Shown here: positions 30,392 to 39,309 of the stretch, piece after piece | Layout: every line of letters starts with the position of its first letter | Numbering within the stretch: position 1 is the first letter of the stretch | Source: Streptantibioticus_C sp963761325 | Lineage (GTDB): Bacteria > Actinomycetota > Actinomycetes > Streptomycetales > Streptomycetaceae | Length of the DNA stretch: 64,000 nucleotides | Assembly: GCA_963761325.1 (NCBI GenBank) | Contig: CAVXGZ010000001.1 | Coordinates: forward strand, 186,001-250,000 | Reading direction: 5' to 3' | Made by a program: the position numbers and the translations under genes | The notes under the pieces: model-generated | Database searches by the model: none | What the model saw: the letters and a program-made list of their open reading frames with translations, nothing else | Told to the model about the DNA's origin: nothing

Positions 30392-31675
30392 GTGCCCGCA
30401 CTTGTGCTGCTCGGTGCTCAGTGGGGTGACGAGGGCAAGGGGAAGGCCACCGACCTGCTCGGCGGCTCGGTCGACTACGTGGTCCGCTACCAGGGTGGCA
30501 ACAACGCCGGCCACACGGTGGTGGTCGGCGACCAGAAGTACGCGCTCCACCTGCTGCCTTCCGGCATCCTGTCGCCCGGCTGCACGCCGGTGATCGGCAA
30601 CGGAGTCGTCGTGGACCCCGCGGTCCTGCTGTCGGAGCTGAGCGGTCTGCAGAAGCGCGGTGTGGACACCTCCCGCCTGCTGATCAGCGGCAACGCGCAC
30701 CTGATCACGCCTTACCACCAAACCATCGACAAAGTGACGGAACGGTTCCTCGGCAAGCGCCGGATCGGCACCACCGGCCGCGGCATCGGACCGGCCTACG
30801 CCGACAAGATCAACCGGGTCGGCGTGCGGGTGCAGGACCTGTTCGACGAGTCGATCCTGCGGCAGAAGGTGGAGGCCGCGCTCGGCGACAAGAACCAGAT
30901 CCTGGTCAAGATCTTCAACCGGCGGGCCATCTCCACCGAGCAGGTCGTCGAGGAGTACCTCGGCTACGCCGAGCAGCTCGAGGAGTTCGTCACCGACACC
31001 ACGCTGGTGCTCAACTCCGCGCTGGACGAGGGCAAGGTGGTGCTGCTGGAGGGCGGCCAGGGCACCCTGCTCGACGTGGACCACGGCACGTATCCGTTCG
31101 TCACCTCCTCCAACCCGACCGCGGGCGGCGCCTGCACCGGCTCGGGCATCGGCCCGACGCGCATCACCCGCACCATCGGCATCCTGAAGGCGTACACCAC
31201 CCGGGTCGGCTCCGGGCCGTTCCCCACCGAGCTGCTGGACGCCGACGGCGAGGCGCTGCGCCGGATCGGCGGCGAGCGCGGGGTCACCACCGGCCGCGAC
31301 CGGCGCTGCGGCTGGTTCGACGCGGTCATCGCCCGGTACGCGACCCGGGTCAACGGGCTGACCGACTTCTTCCTCACCAAGCTCGACGTCCTCACCGGCT
31401 GGGAGCGCGTCCCGGTCTGCGTCGCCTACGACATCGACGGCACCCGCGTCGAGGAACTGCCGTACAGCCAGACCGACTTCCACCACGCCACCCCGGTCTA
31501 CGAGATGCTGCCGGGCTGGAGCGAGGACATCAGCGGGGCCAAGACCTTCGAGGAGCTGCCGAAGAACGCCAAGGCGTACGTCAAGGCGCTGGAGGAGATG
31601 TCCGGCGCCCCGATCTCCGCGATCGGCGTCGGACCGGGCCGCGACGAGACCATCGAGATCAACTCCTTCCTGTAG
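30392..31675 (+). CDS. purA: Adenylosuccinate synthetase
   Basis: A 427-aa GTP-dependent enzyme joining IMP and aspartate, the first committed step to AMP. The N-terminal LLGAQWGDEGKGK loop, GGNNAGHTV, TTGRGIGPAYADK and the VTSSNPTAGGACTGSGIGP region are diagnostic. GTG 30392 follows GGAAGGGG. It is transcribed alone, bounded downstream by a long hairpin. Confidence 0.97.
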   Translation: MPALVLLGAQWGDEGKGKATDLLGGSVDYVVRYQGGNNAGHTVVVGDQKYALHLLPSGILSPGCTPVIGNGVVVDPAVLLSELSGLQKRGVDTSRLLISGNAHLITPYHQTIDKVTERFLGKRRIGTTGRGIGPAYADKINRVGVRVQDLFDESILRQKVEAALGDKNQILVKIFNRRAISTEQVVEEYLGYAEQLEEFVTDTTLVLNSALDEGKVVLLEGGQGTLLDVDHGTYPFVTSSNPTAGGACTGSGIGPTRITRTIGILKAYTTRVGSGPFPTELLDADGEALRRIGGERGVTTGRDRRCGWFDAVIARYATRVNGLTDFFLTKLDVLTGWERVPVCVAYDIDGTRVEELPYSQTDFHHATPVYEMLPGWSEDISGAKTFEELPKNAKAYVKALEEMSGAPISAIGVGPGRDETIEINSFL

Positions 31676-31699
31676 ACCGGACCCAGTCGCCCGATCGGG

Positions 31700-31750
31700 T
31701 GGTCCGGGCCGCCTCCGCCGACACTGTGTCGCCGGGAGTGGCCCGGACCA
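31700..31750 (+). terminator. Long hairpin after purA
   Basis: TGGTCCGGGCC at 31700 pairs with GGCCCGGACCA ending at 31750, and the inner arms CTCC-GCCGACAC / GTGTCGCC-GGGAG extend the stem with small interruptions. It starts 24 nt after the purA stop and ends about 50 nt before the next start codon. Confidence 0.7.
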
Positions 31751-31800
31751 TACAGGCTGACCATTCCGGCGGCCCCGGGCGGCTGCCTACGCTGAACGCC

Positions 31801-33177
31801 ATGACCACCCCTCGCGCAGTCCCGCAGCCCGATCCCGCCAAGGGCGCCGCCGTCAAGGCCACCGACCGCTCCCACGTCTTCCACTCGTGGGCCGCCCAGG
31901 AACTGCTCGACCCGCTGGCGGTGGCCGGCGCGGACGGCTCGTACTTCTGGGACTACGACGGCAACCGCTACCTGGACTTCTCCTCCGGCCTGGTCAACGC
32001 CAACATCGGCTACCAGCACCCGAAGGTGGTCGCCGCGATCCAGGAGCAGGCCGGCCGGCTCACCACCTTCGCGCCCGCCTTCGCCGTCGACGTGCGCTCC
32101 GAGGCGGCCCGGCTGGTCGCCGAGCGCACCCCCGGCGACCTGGACAAGATCTTCTTCACCAACGGCGGCGCCGAGGCGGTGGAGAACGCGGTGCGGATGG
32201 CCCGGCTGCACACCGGCCGGCCCAAGCTGCTGTCCGCCTACCGCTCGTACCACGGCGCCACCTCCACCGCGATCAACCTGACCGGCGACCCGCGCCGCTG
32301 GGCCTCCGACAGCGCCTCGGCCGGCGTCGTGCACTTCTGGGGCCCGCACCCCTACCGCTCGCCGTTCCACTCCGACAGCCCGGAGCAGGAGACCGAGCGG
32401 GCGCTCGCGCACCTGGAGGAGCTGATCGCCTTCGAGGGGCCGCAGACCGTCGCCGCGATCATCCTGGAGACCATCGCCGGCACCGCCGGCGTCCTGGTCC
32501 CGCCGCCCGGCTACCTGGCCGGCGTGCGCGAACTGTGCGACCGGCACGGCATCGTCTTCATCCTCGACGAGGTGATGGCCGGCTTCGGCCGCACCGGCAA
32601 GTGGTTCGCCGCCGACCACTGGGAGGTCACGCCCGACCTGATGACCTTCGCCAAGGGGGTCAACTCCGGTTATGTGCCGCTGGGCGGCGTGGCGATCTCC
32701 GAGCGGATCGCGGCCACCTTCGCCACCCGTCCCTACCCCGGCGGCCTGACCTACTCCGGCCACCCGCTGGCCTGCGCCTCCGCGGTGGCCACCATGAACG
32801 CCATGGCCGAGGAGGGCGTCGTGGAGCACGCGGCGGCCATCGGCGAGACGGTCATCGGCCCGGCGCTGCGCGAGCTGGCGGCCCGCCACCCCTCGGTCGG
32901 CGAGGTCCGCGGCATGGGCGTCTTCTGGGCGCTCGACCTGGTCAAGGACCGCGACACCCGCGAACCGCTGGTCCCGTACAACGCCTCCGGCGCCGACAAC
33001 GCGCCGATGGCCGCGTTCGGCGCCGCGTGCAAGCAGCGCGGCCTGTGGCCGTTCGTCAACATGAACCGCACGCACGTCGTGCCGCCCTGCGTGATCAGCG
33101 AGTCCGAGGCCAAGGAGGGCCTCGCCGTGCTCGACGAGGCGCTCAACGTCGCCGACGGCTACACCACCTCGGCCTGA
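31801..33177 (+). CDS. Class III aminotransferase (aspartate aminotransferase family)
   Basis: A 458-aa fold-type I PLP enzyme of the omega-amino-acid/ornithine group. YLDFSSGLVNANIGYQHP near residue 58, FFTNGGAEAVENA, AYRSYHGAT, ILDEVMAGFGRTGKW with the PLP Asp, and FAKGVNSGYVPLGG with the Schiff-base Lys are clear. The substrate is unknown. TACGCT ends 7 nt before ATG 31801 and there is no Shine-Dalgarno. A GntR regulator follows after a terminator, a plausible but unproven regulatory pair. Confidence 0.85.
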   Translation: MTTPRAVPQPDPAKGAAVKATDRSHVFHSWAAQELLDPLAVAGADGSYFWDYDGNRYLDFSSGLVNANIGYQHPKVVAAIQEQAGRLTTFAPAFAVDVRSEAARLVAERTPGDLDKIFFTNGGAEAVENAVRMARLHTGRPKLLSAYRSYHGATSTAINLTGDPRRWASDSASAGVVHFWGPHPYRSPFHSDSPEQETERALAHLEELIAFEGPQTVAAIILETIAGTAGVLVPPPGYLAGVRELCDRHGIVFILDEVMAGFGRTGKWFAADHWEVTPDLMTFAKGVNSGYVPLGGVAISERIAATFATRPYPGGLTYSGHPLACASAVATMNAMAEEGVVEHAAAIGETVIGPALRELAARHPSVGEVRGMGVFWALDLVKDRDTREPLVPYNASGADNAPMAAFGAACKQRGLWPFVNMNRTHVVPPCVISESEAKEGLAVLDEALNVADGYTTSA

Positions 33178-33189
33178 CGGCCGCCCCCG

Positions 33190-33224
33190 GCGCCGGCCGG
33201 GTCCGCACCGGACCCGGCCGGCGC
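33190..33224 (+). terminator. Terminator after class III aminotransferase
   Basis: A perfect 16-bp stem GCGCCGGCCGGGTCCG with its complement around a 3-nt CAC loop, 12 nt after the stop codon. Confidence 0.75.
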
Positions 33225-33310
33225 AGCCGTGCGCCCGGCGGCCAGCGCGTTCGCGCATCGGTATCTTGTGCGATGGACCCGATCAAGCGGTGCGGCCCCG
33301 AGGAGGCGGT

Positions 33311-33988
33311 ATGTCCGGCAGCACGCCGGTGCGGCGCAGCAGCCTGCGGCAGCAGATCGCCGACGCGCTGCGCGACGAGGTGCTGACCGGGCGGCTGCCC
33401 GCCGGGCGCCACTTCACCGTCAAGGAGATCGCCGAGCACTACGGCGTCTCCGCCACCCCGGTGCGCGAGGCGCTGGTGGACCTCGCCGCCCAGGGCCTGC
33501 TGCACGTCGAGCACCACCGCGGCTTCCAGGTACGGCAGTTCACCGAGGAGGACTACCGCGGGCTGGTCGCCGCCCGCATCCTGGTGACCGACGGCCTGCT
33601 GCGCCGGATGGCGGCGCTCGACCGGGTCTTCCCGGCCGACGAGATGGCCTCGGTGCGCCGCCGGGCCGAGGCCGCCGCCTCCGCCGCCCGGTCCGGCGCG
33701 GTGGACGTGCTGATCGGCTGCGACCTGCGCTTCTGGCGGGAGCTGGCGGTGCTGGCCGGCAACGGACCGGTCACCGAGTTCCTCGACCGGCTGCGCGTGC
33801 AGGCCTGGGTCTTCGCGGTGCCCTACCTGCGCCGCAGCCCGTCGCTGGCCGGCGTCTTCTGGACCGAGCACGTCGCGCTGGCGGACGCCGTGCGCGACTG
33901 CGACGCCGAGGCCGCGCAGCGCATCATCGAGGCGTACAACGACCACACGCTGGCCACCATGCGCAAACTCGTCGACGCCCACGGCTGA
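33311..33988 (+). CDS. GntR family regulator (FadR/FCD subfamily)
   Basis: A 225-aa protein. The winged helix-turn-helix spans residues ~10-75 (LRQQIADALRDEVLTGRLPAG, EIAEHYGVSATPVREALVDLAAQGLL, GFQVRQFTEED). The C-terminal helical FCD-like effector domain follows. ATG 33311 has AGGAGG just upstream. FCD domains usually sense small acids or amino-acid derivatives; the aminotransferase upstream is a candidate target. Confidence 0.85.
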   Translation: MSGSTPVRRSSLRQQIADALRDEVLTGRLPAGRHFTVKEIAEHYGVSATPVREALVDLAAQGLLHVEHHRGFQVRQFTEEDYRGLVAARILVTDGLLRRMAALDRVFPADEMASVRRRAEAAASAARSGAVDVLIGCDLRFWRELAVLAGNGPVTEFLDRLRVQAWVFAVPYLRRSPSLAGVFWTEHVALADAVRDCDAEAAQRIIEAYNDHTLATMRKLVDAHG

Positions 33989-34070
33989 CCGCCCCGGCCG
34001 ACTGACGGAACGGGTCCGCGGCGCTACGCTGAGCGCTCCGGCCGACCCCCCTTGGAAACGTGGAGCGCCC

Positions 34071-34721
34071 GTGGCCTGTGATCTGTGGCTGGTCCCGCTG
34101 GTCGACGTGCTGTGCCACAGCCCCGACAACCCGTTCGCGGAGGAGATCGCCACGTTCGACAAGGCGCTGCGCGAGGCCGGGCTGCCGCCGGTCCCGGTGC
34201 ACGGCTACATGCCGGGGCTGTCCGGCGACGTGGCCCCGGTCGCCGGCTTCGACTACGACGCGCTGCACTTCCTGCGCCGCGCCCACCTGCTGCTGCTGTG
34301 CGGCCTGGAGGTCACCCCGGTCGGCGAACTCGGCAGCGACTACGAGCAGTTGCTGGAGATGTTCCAGTCCGCCGCCGAGCGCTCCCACCTGGTGTGGCAC
34401 TACGACAACTCCGGCGCCTACGTGCCGCTGGACTTCGCCTCCCCGGTGGTCAACGAGGAACTGCTCGCCACCGGCGGCCCGTTGGGCTCCAGCCACGGAC
34501 TGCTGCGCGAACTGCTCGCGGTCGCCCCGGTGATCGGCATCGACCCGGAGAACCCGCCGCCCGCCCCGCCGCCGCCCGCCCGGCCCACCGAGCTGGACGA
34601 GCCGGCCCACGGCGCGCCCGCGGACGACGGCGCGTTCGCCCGCGAGCGGCACGTCTGGCTCGGCCTGCACGCCGCGGTCACCAGGAGCCTGGCCCAGTCC
34701 TCGATGATCGTCTTCAGCTGA
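34071..34721 (+). CDS. Conserved hypothetical protein
   Basis: A 216-aa soluble protein starting at GTG 34071. Residues 1-150 form a compact domain (CDLWLVPLVDVLCHSPDNPF, LHFLRRAHLLLLCGLEV, VWHYDNSGAYVPLDF), followed by a Pro-rich linker and a short C-terminal helix. I do not recognise the family. It is convergent with the 2-TM protein, with 12 bp between stops. Confidence 0.65.
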   Translation: MACDLWLVPLVDVLCHSPDNPFAEEIATFDKALREAGLPPVPVHGYMPGLSGDVAPVAGFDYDALHFLRRAHLLLLCGLEVTPVGELGSDYEQLLEMFQSAAERSHLVWHYDNSGAYVPLDFASPVVNEELLATGGPLGSSHGLLRELLAVAPVIGIDPENPPPAPPPPARPTELDEPAHGAPADDGAFARERHVWLGLHAAVTRSLAQSSMIVFS

Positions 34722-34733
34722 CCCGACCGGCGC

Positions 34734-35639
34734 TCAGCGCCCCGCCGGACCCTCCGGCGGGCGCTGCCGGGGCATGCTCGGCCGGCTGCCCGGCGGCAAC
34801 GGCAGCCGCACCGGCGGCTGCCCGGCGTCCCGGCGGCCCCACGCCACCACCGACTGGGTGTAGAGCGGCCCGGAACCGGCCCGGAACTCCACCATCCAGT
34901 CGGCGGTCTCGCCGCGCACCAGCTCCGAGACGTCCTCGCAGAACCGCCGCAGCACGCCGAGGCAGCGCTCCGCCGCCTCGCTCGCGGTGCCCTCCGTCGG
35001 GCCCAGCACCTCCCGCACGCTCTCCGACGCCCAGTCGAACCGCAGCGCCTCCAGCCGCCGCTGCACCGCCTGCGCGGTCGCCACGTCCCGCATCCAGCCC
35101 GAGGTCAGCCCGAACCACCGGTCCAGGCCGACGCCCACCGCCGCGCCGAGCAGCCCCAGGTAGCCCCACGCCGTCGGCCCGTCCACCCCGGGCGCCCCGC
35201 CGGTGATCCGCAGCATCGGCAGCGCGATCGCCGCGCCCACCCCCAGCACGGTGATGATCCGCGCCGCCCGGGCCCCGCGCCGCTTCCACCGCCGGTCGGC
35301 CAGGTACCAGTCCACGGTGCGCAGCGCGCCCTGCTCGGCCCAGCGGTACAGCTCGTCGAGCCGGGTGGCCGGCTCGCCCCAGTCGCCGAGCGGGAAGGGG
35401 GCGCCGCGCAGGTCGTCCAGCCGCTCGCGGGGCGGCCGGCCCCTGCGGTACCCGCCGCCGGCCGTCCACCGCGCCGGCCAGCCGACCGGCCGGCCGCCGG
35501 CCCGGCCGCCCGGCAGCGCGCCGCGGAAGTCGGCGGGCCCGCCCGCGGGCCGGCCCGGCGGCCGGGGCCGCCCGCCGTCCGGCCCGCCGGGGCTGCCCTC
35601 CTGAGGGACCCCCTCGGGGTGCTTGTCCGGTTGGCTCAC
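34734..35639 (-). CDS. 2-TM protein, SLATT-like
   Basis: A 301-aa protein starting at GTG 35639. The first ~85 residues are Pro/Gly/Arg-rich and disordered. LDELYRWAEQGALRTVDWYLADRRWKRR precedes two membrane helices (IITVLGVGAAIALPML and WGYLGLLGAAVGVGLDRW), then WMRDVATAQAVQRRLEALRFDW. That helix-2TM-helix layout resembles the SLATT domain, a predicted membrane effector in nucleotide-sensing conflict systems. No SMODS or SLOG partner lies nearby, and it sits next to purD, so a defence role is unproven. Confidence 0.6.
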   Translation of the reverse strand: MSQPDKHPEGVPQEGSPGGPDGGRPRPPGRPAGGPADFRGALPGGRAGGRPVGWPARWTAGGGYRRGRPPRERLDDLRGAPFPLGDWGEPATRLDELYRWAEQGALRTVDWYLADRRWKRRGARAARIITVLGVGAAIALPMLRITGGAPGVDGPTAWGYLGLLGAAVGVGLDRWFGLTSGWMRDVATAQAVQRRLEALRFDWASESVREVLGPTEGTASEAAERCLGVLRRFCEDVSELVRGETADWMVEFRAGSGPLYTQSVVAWGRRDAGQPPVRLPLPPGSRPSMPRQRPPEGPAGR

Positions 35640-35853
35640 CCGCGAACTCCCTCACGCCTTTTCTTCGTTTTCTGCGTTCTGCACGTCTCCAGAGCCCCTT
35701 CTTACCGCCGAACGGCTGACCCGTTGGACGGCTTCGCCACAAAACCGCCCGAATGTGCTGTGCCGGGCGGGTATGCGGGCGCCCCCGGCCCACTCGAAAG
35801 AGTGAGCCGCCGTGCGGGGCCGACGCGGCCGGGGAGCCGGCCGGGCGGCCGAC

Positions 35854-35859
35854 TACGCT
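35854..35859 (+). promoter_or_regulatory. -10 hexamer for leaderless purD
   Basis: TACGCT ends 7 nt before GTG 35867, and no Shine-Dalgarno is present between them. This geometry places transcription start on or beside the start codon. No clear -35 is seen. Confidence 0.5.
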
Positions 35860-35866
35860 GGCTGGC

Positions 35867-37114
35867 GTGAAGGTCCTCGTAATCGGCGGCGGCGCCCGCG
35901 AACACGCCCTGTGCCGCGCCCTGTCCCTCGACCCCGGCGTCACCGAGCTGCACTGCGCGCCCGGCAACGCCGGCACCGCGGCGGTCGCCGAGTCGCACCC
36001 GGTGGACCCGGCGGACGGCGCCGCGGTCGCCGCGCTGGCCGCCCGGCTCGGCGCGGACCTGGTCGTGGTCGGCCCGGAGGCGCCGCTGGTGGCCGGGGTC
36101 GCCGACGCGGTGCGCGGCATCGGCACCCCGTGCTTCGGCCCGTCGCGCGAGGCGGCCCGGCTGGAGGGCTCCAAGGCGTTCGCCAAGGAGGTCATGGCCG
36201 CCGCCGGCGTGCCCACCGCGCGCTCCTACGTGTGCACCGGGCCCGAGGAGGTCGACGCCGCCCTCGCCGCGTTCGGCCCGCCCTACGTGGTCAAGGACGA
36301 CGGGCTGGCGGCCGGCAAGGGCGTGGTGGTCACCGGCGACCCGGCCGCCGCCCGCGAACACGCCCTCGCCTGCGGCCGGGTGGTGATCGAGGAGTTCCTC
36401 GACGGCCCCGAGGTCTCGCTGTTCGCCGTCACCGACGGCGACACCGTGCTGCCCCTGCAGCCCGCCCAGGACTTCAAGCGCGCCCTGGACGGCGACGAGG
36501 GCCCCAACACCGGCGGCATGGGCGCCTACTCGCCGCTGCCGTGGGCCGACCCCAAGCTCGTCGACGAGGTGCTGACCACCGTCCTGCAGCCCACCGTGGA
36601 CGAACTGCGGCGGGCCGGCACCCCGTTCACCGGCCTGCTCTACGCCGGGCTGGCGCTCACCTCGCGCGGCGTGCGGGTGATCGAGTTCAACGCGCGCTTC
36701 GGCGACCCGGAGACCCAGGTGGTGCTGGCCCGGCTGCGCACCCCGCTCGGCGGGCTGCTGCTGGCCGCCGCCACCGGCGCGCTCGCCCACCAGCCGCCGC
36801 TGCGCTGGAGCGAGGAGGCCGCGGTCACCGTGGTGCTCGCCTCGCACAACTACCCCGGCACGCCCCGCACCGGCGACCCGATCGGCGGCCTGGCCGAGGC
36901 GGCGGCCGAGCCGCACACCTACGTGCACCACGCGGGCACCGCGCACGACGCCGGCGGCCGGGTGGTGAGCGCGGGCGGCCGGGTGCTGTCGGTCACCTCG
37001 ACCGGACCCGACCTGGCCGCCGCCCGGGAACGCGCCTACGCCGGGCTGGCCCGTATCACACTCGACGGCTCGCACCACCGTGCGGACATCGCACAACAGG
37101 CCGCGAAGGGCTGA
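35867..37114 (+). CDS. purD: Phosphoribosylamine-glycine ligase (GAR synthetase)
   Basis: A 415-aa ATP-grasp ligase, step two of de novo purine synthesis. KVLVIGGGAREHAL opens the protein; LEGSKAFAKEVM, YVVKDDGLAAGKGVVV, GPNTGGMGAYSP and FNARFGDPETQVVL follow in the family order. GTG 35867 is set by the conserved N-terminus. It probably lies in its own leaderless transcript, divergent from the 2-TM gene. Confidence 0.96.
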   Translation: MKVLVIGGGAREHALCRALSLDPGVTELHCAPGNAGTAAVAESHPVDPADGAAVAALAARLGADLVVVGPEAPLVAGVADAVRGIGTPCFGPSREAARLEGSKAFAKEVMAAAGVPTARSYVCTGPEEVDAALAAFGPPYVVKDDGLAAGKGVVVTGDPAAAREHALACGRVVIEEFLDGPEVSLFAVTDGDTVLPLQPAQDFKRALDGDEGPNTGGMGAYSPLPWADPKLVDEVLTTVLQPTVDELRRAGTPFTGLLYAGLALTSRGVRVIEFNARFGDPETQVVLARLRTPLGGLLLAAATGALAHQPPLRWSEEAAVTVVLASHNYPGTPRTGDPIGGLAEAAAEPHTYVHHAGTAHDAGGRVVSAGGRVLSVTSTGPDLAAARERAYAGLARITLDGSHHRADIAQQAAKG

Positions 37115-37450
37115 CCGGACGCGGGCCGCCCGCCCGTCGCCGACCAGCCACGAAGGCCCCGGAACCCCCTGAACGCCCGGCGTGCGGCGGGCCATTCCCG
37201 GTCGTGCCCAAAGCCATTCAATCGGGTGACGCCTTGGGCTATCCGGCTGACGCGGGCAGTCACCCGAACTAGGGTGCCCGGAAAGCGGACCGCGATGACC
37301 GCGGTCTCCGCGGACCCGCGCGGAGCACCGGTCGGTCCGTGCTGCGGCAAGTGGCTCCACCGCATTGCGATGTCGGTGGGCGGTGCCACAGTGGGGGGAT
37401 GAAGCAACGCCGTCGGCGTCCGCTGTCGTCTTCGCTGTCTCAGGTTGGGG
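37115..37450 (+). other. purD to membrane-protein intergenic region with promoter
   Basis: A 336-bp gap. The best promoter is CTGACG at 37247-37252, a 17-nt spacer and TAGGGT at 37270-37275, about 175 nt before the next start. Two short overlapping frames could be read in the leader (ATG 37295, 35 codons; ATG 37399, 24 codons, ATGA overlap), but I cannot show they are genes. No RNA family recognised. Confidence 0.4.
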
Positions 37451-39106
37451 GTGAACAGCTCGGTGTCCGGTGAACACGCGGCACGCGCCCGTGCCCTGGC
37501 GGTGCTCCGCGTCCGCAGTACCGCGCTGGCGCTCGCCCTGCTGCCGGCGGCCTGCGCGGTGGTGCTGCTCGCCGCCGTGGCGAGCGGACACGCCGGCGGC
37601 CCGGGGTGGCACGCGCTGTGCTGGACCGCGGTCGGCGTGGCCCTCGCCGTGCTGCTGGTGGCCGGCGGCACCGCCGCGGTGGTCGCCGGCGCCGCGCCCG
37701 CGGTGAGCCCGACGGTGCCGGTCCCGGAGGAGATCGCCCCGGAGCTGTACCGGATGGTCCGCGAGCTGGCCGGCCGGCTCGACGTGCCGGCGCCCTCGGC
37801 CATAGCCCTCACCCCGGACTGCGACAGCTGGCTGGAGGACCGCAACCACCTCGCCGCGTCCGGCGCGCGGCGGCAGCGGCGCGGCCGGCGGCCCGCGCAG
37901 GCGCCGGTGTTGGTGATCGGCTCCCCCTTCATGTGGTGGATGCGGGTCGCCGAGCTGCGGGCGCTGCTGGCGCCGGTGGTCGCCGGCACCGGTCCGTCCG
38001 CCGACCCCGACATAGCCGCCGCGCGCCGCTTCGTGCGCGGCCTGGACGCCGCGGTGGCGGACTGCCGGCAGCGCTCCGCGCTCGGCGGCCCGCTGCGGCT
38101 GGTGCGCCGGCCGGCGCTCGCACTGGTCGGCCGGTCCGCCCGGCTGATGCTGCGCGGCTGCCGGACCCACGTCGCCGAGATGGAGCGCGCGGTGGCCGCC
38201 ATGGCCTCCGAGTGCGCCCAGGCGGTCGACTACGGCCTGCGCATCGTCGCCCAGGAACAGGTCGGCCTGGCCTACGCGGGCTGGGACCGGCTGCTGACCC
38301 GGGTCGCGCTGCCCGCCTGGCGGATCGGCCGCTGGCCCGGCCGGCTGGACGCCGGAGTGGTCTCGGCGCTCACCGAGCTGTCCCGGCGCGACCGGCTCGC
38401 CGAGGGCTTCGAGACCCGGCTGGGCGAACGGCCCGCCTGCGATCTGCTGGAGGCGCCCGGCACGGTGGACGAGGCGGCCTCGCTGCTCGCCGCCCGGCTC
38501 TTCCACGGCGGGCCGGCCCGCCCGGGTCCCGGCTGGTCGCCGGTGGGCTGGGAGGCGTATCCGCAGGAGGTCGTGGACCGCATCTGGCGCACCGACGCGG
38601 CCCGGCTGCACCGGGTGCTCGACGAGTCGTCGCCGCCGTCCGGCCAGGCCACCCTCGCCCGGGTGCTCGACCGGCTCGCGGCCGGCGGCAGCGACGAGCT
38701 GGCCGCCCGCATCAGCGCGCACCAGCAACGCGAGGAGCGGGCCCGGGAGTCCGCCCCGGCGGGCGGCGGCGCGGCCGGCCCCGGCGAGCCGCCCGGCCCG
38801 GTGCTCCCGCTCGGCCCGGAGGGCGAACCACCCACGCCGGTCTACCAGTTGCTGCCGCCGCGCACCGGCCGGGAGCTGCTGGCCGACCACGTGACGGCGA
38901 TGGTCTGCTGCGCGGCGGTCGACACCGCGGGGGCCGCGCCGGGGCTCGACTGGCTGGACGGGCCGGTGCTGATGGTCGGCGGGGCGCGCCGCTCGGATCT
39001 GGCGGCGCCGGTGCTGCGGCTGGTGGAGCACGGCGACCCGGCGCCGCTGCGTGCCTGGCTGGGCGCGGTGGGCGTGCGGCTGGAGAAGCCGGTCCGGCTG
39101 GTGTGA
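37451..39106 (+). CDS. Membrane protein with degenerate M48-peptidase-like region
   Basis: A 551-aa protein with two N-terminal membrane helices (residues ~24-85). The segment PELYRMVRELAGRLDVPAPSAI, then LTPDCDSWLED, VLVIGSPFMWWM and RVAELRALLAP follows the layout of M48 zinc peptidases. Where HExxH should follow the ELRALLA helix, the sequence is PVVAGT, so metal ligands are lost. The C-terminal ~400 residues are helical and soluble. GTG 37451 is chosen; TTG 37445 is possible. Probably a non-catalytic relative; function unknown. Confidence 0.6.
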   Translation: MNSSVSGEHAARARALAVLRVRSTALALALLPAACAVVLLAAVASGHAGGPGWHALCWTAVGVALAVLLVAGGTAAVVAGAAPAVSPTVPVPEEIAPELYRMVRELAGRLDVPAPSAIALTPDCDSWLEDRNHLAASGARRQRRGRRPAQAPVLVIGSPFMWWMRVAELRALLAPVVAGTGPSADPDIAAARRFVRGLDAAVADCRQRSALGGPLRLVRRPALALVGRSARLMLRGCRTHVAEMERAVAAMASECAQAVDYGLRIVAQEQVGLAYAGWDRLLTRVALPAWRIGRWPGRLDAGVVSALTELSRRDRLAEGFETRLGERPACDLLEAPGTVDEAASLLAARLFHGGPARPGPGWSPVGWEAYPQEVVDRIWRTDAARLHRVLDESSPPSGQATLARVLDRLAAGGSDELAARISAHQQREERARESAPAGGGAAGPGEPPGPVLPLGPEGEPPTPVYQLLPPRTGRELLADHVTAMVCCAAVDTAGAAPGLDWLDGPVLMVGGARRSDLAAPVLRLVEHGDPAPLRAWLGAVGVRLEKPVRLV

Positions 39107-39309
39107 GCCCGGCGTCCGCCGGCCGCTCGCGGATCGTTCGGTATGTGAGCCTCATCACGGAATCGCATGGATTGGACCGCAATGGGGGTTTCCGCGCGAA
39201 TCTGTTCCGATAATTAGCCACGAAGGGTGATGGCTCGGAAGCTTTGGGTGATCCGCCGGTGTTCCACGGTGTGTTGCGTGGTTTTCCGGTGGGTCAGAAG
39301 GGGGCAGAA

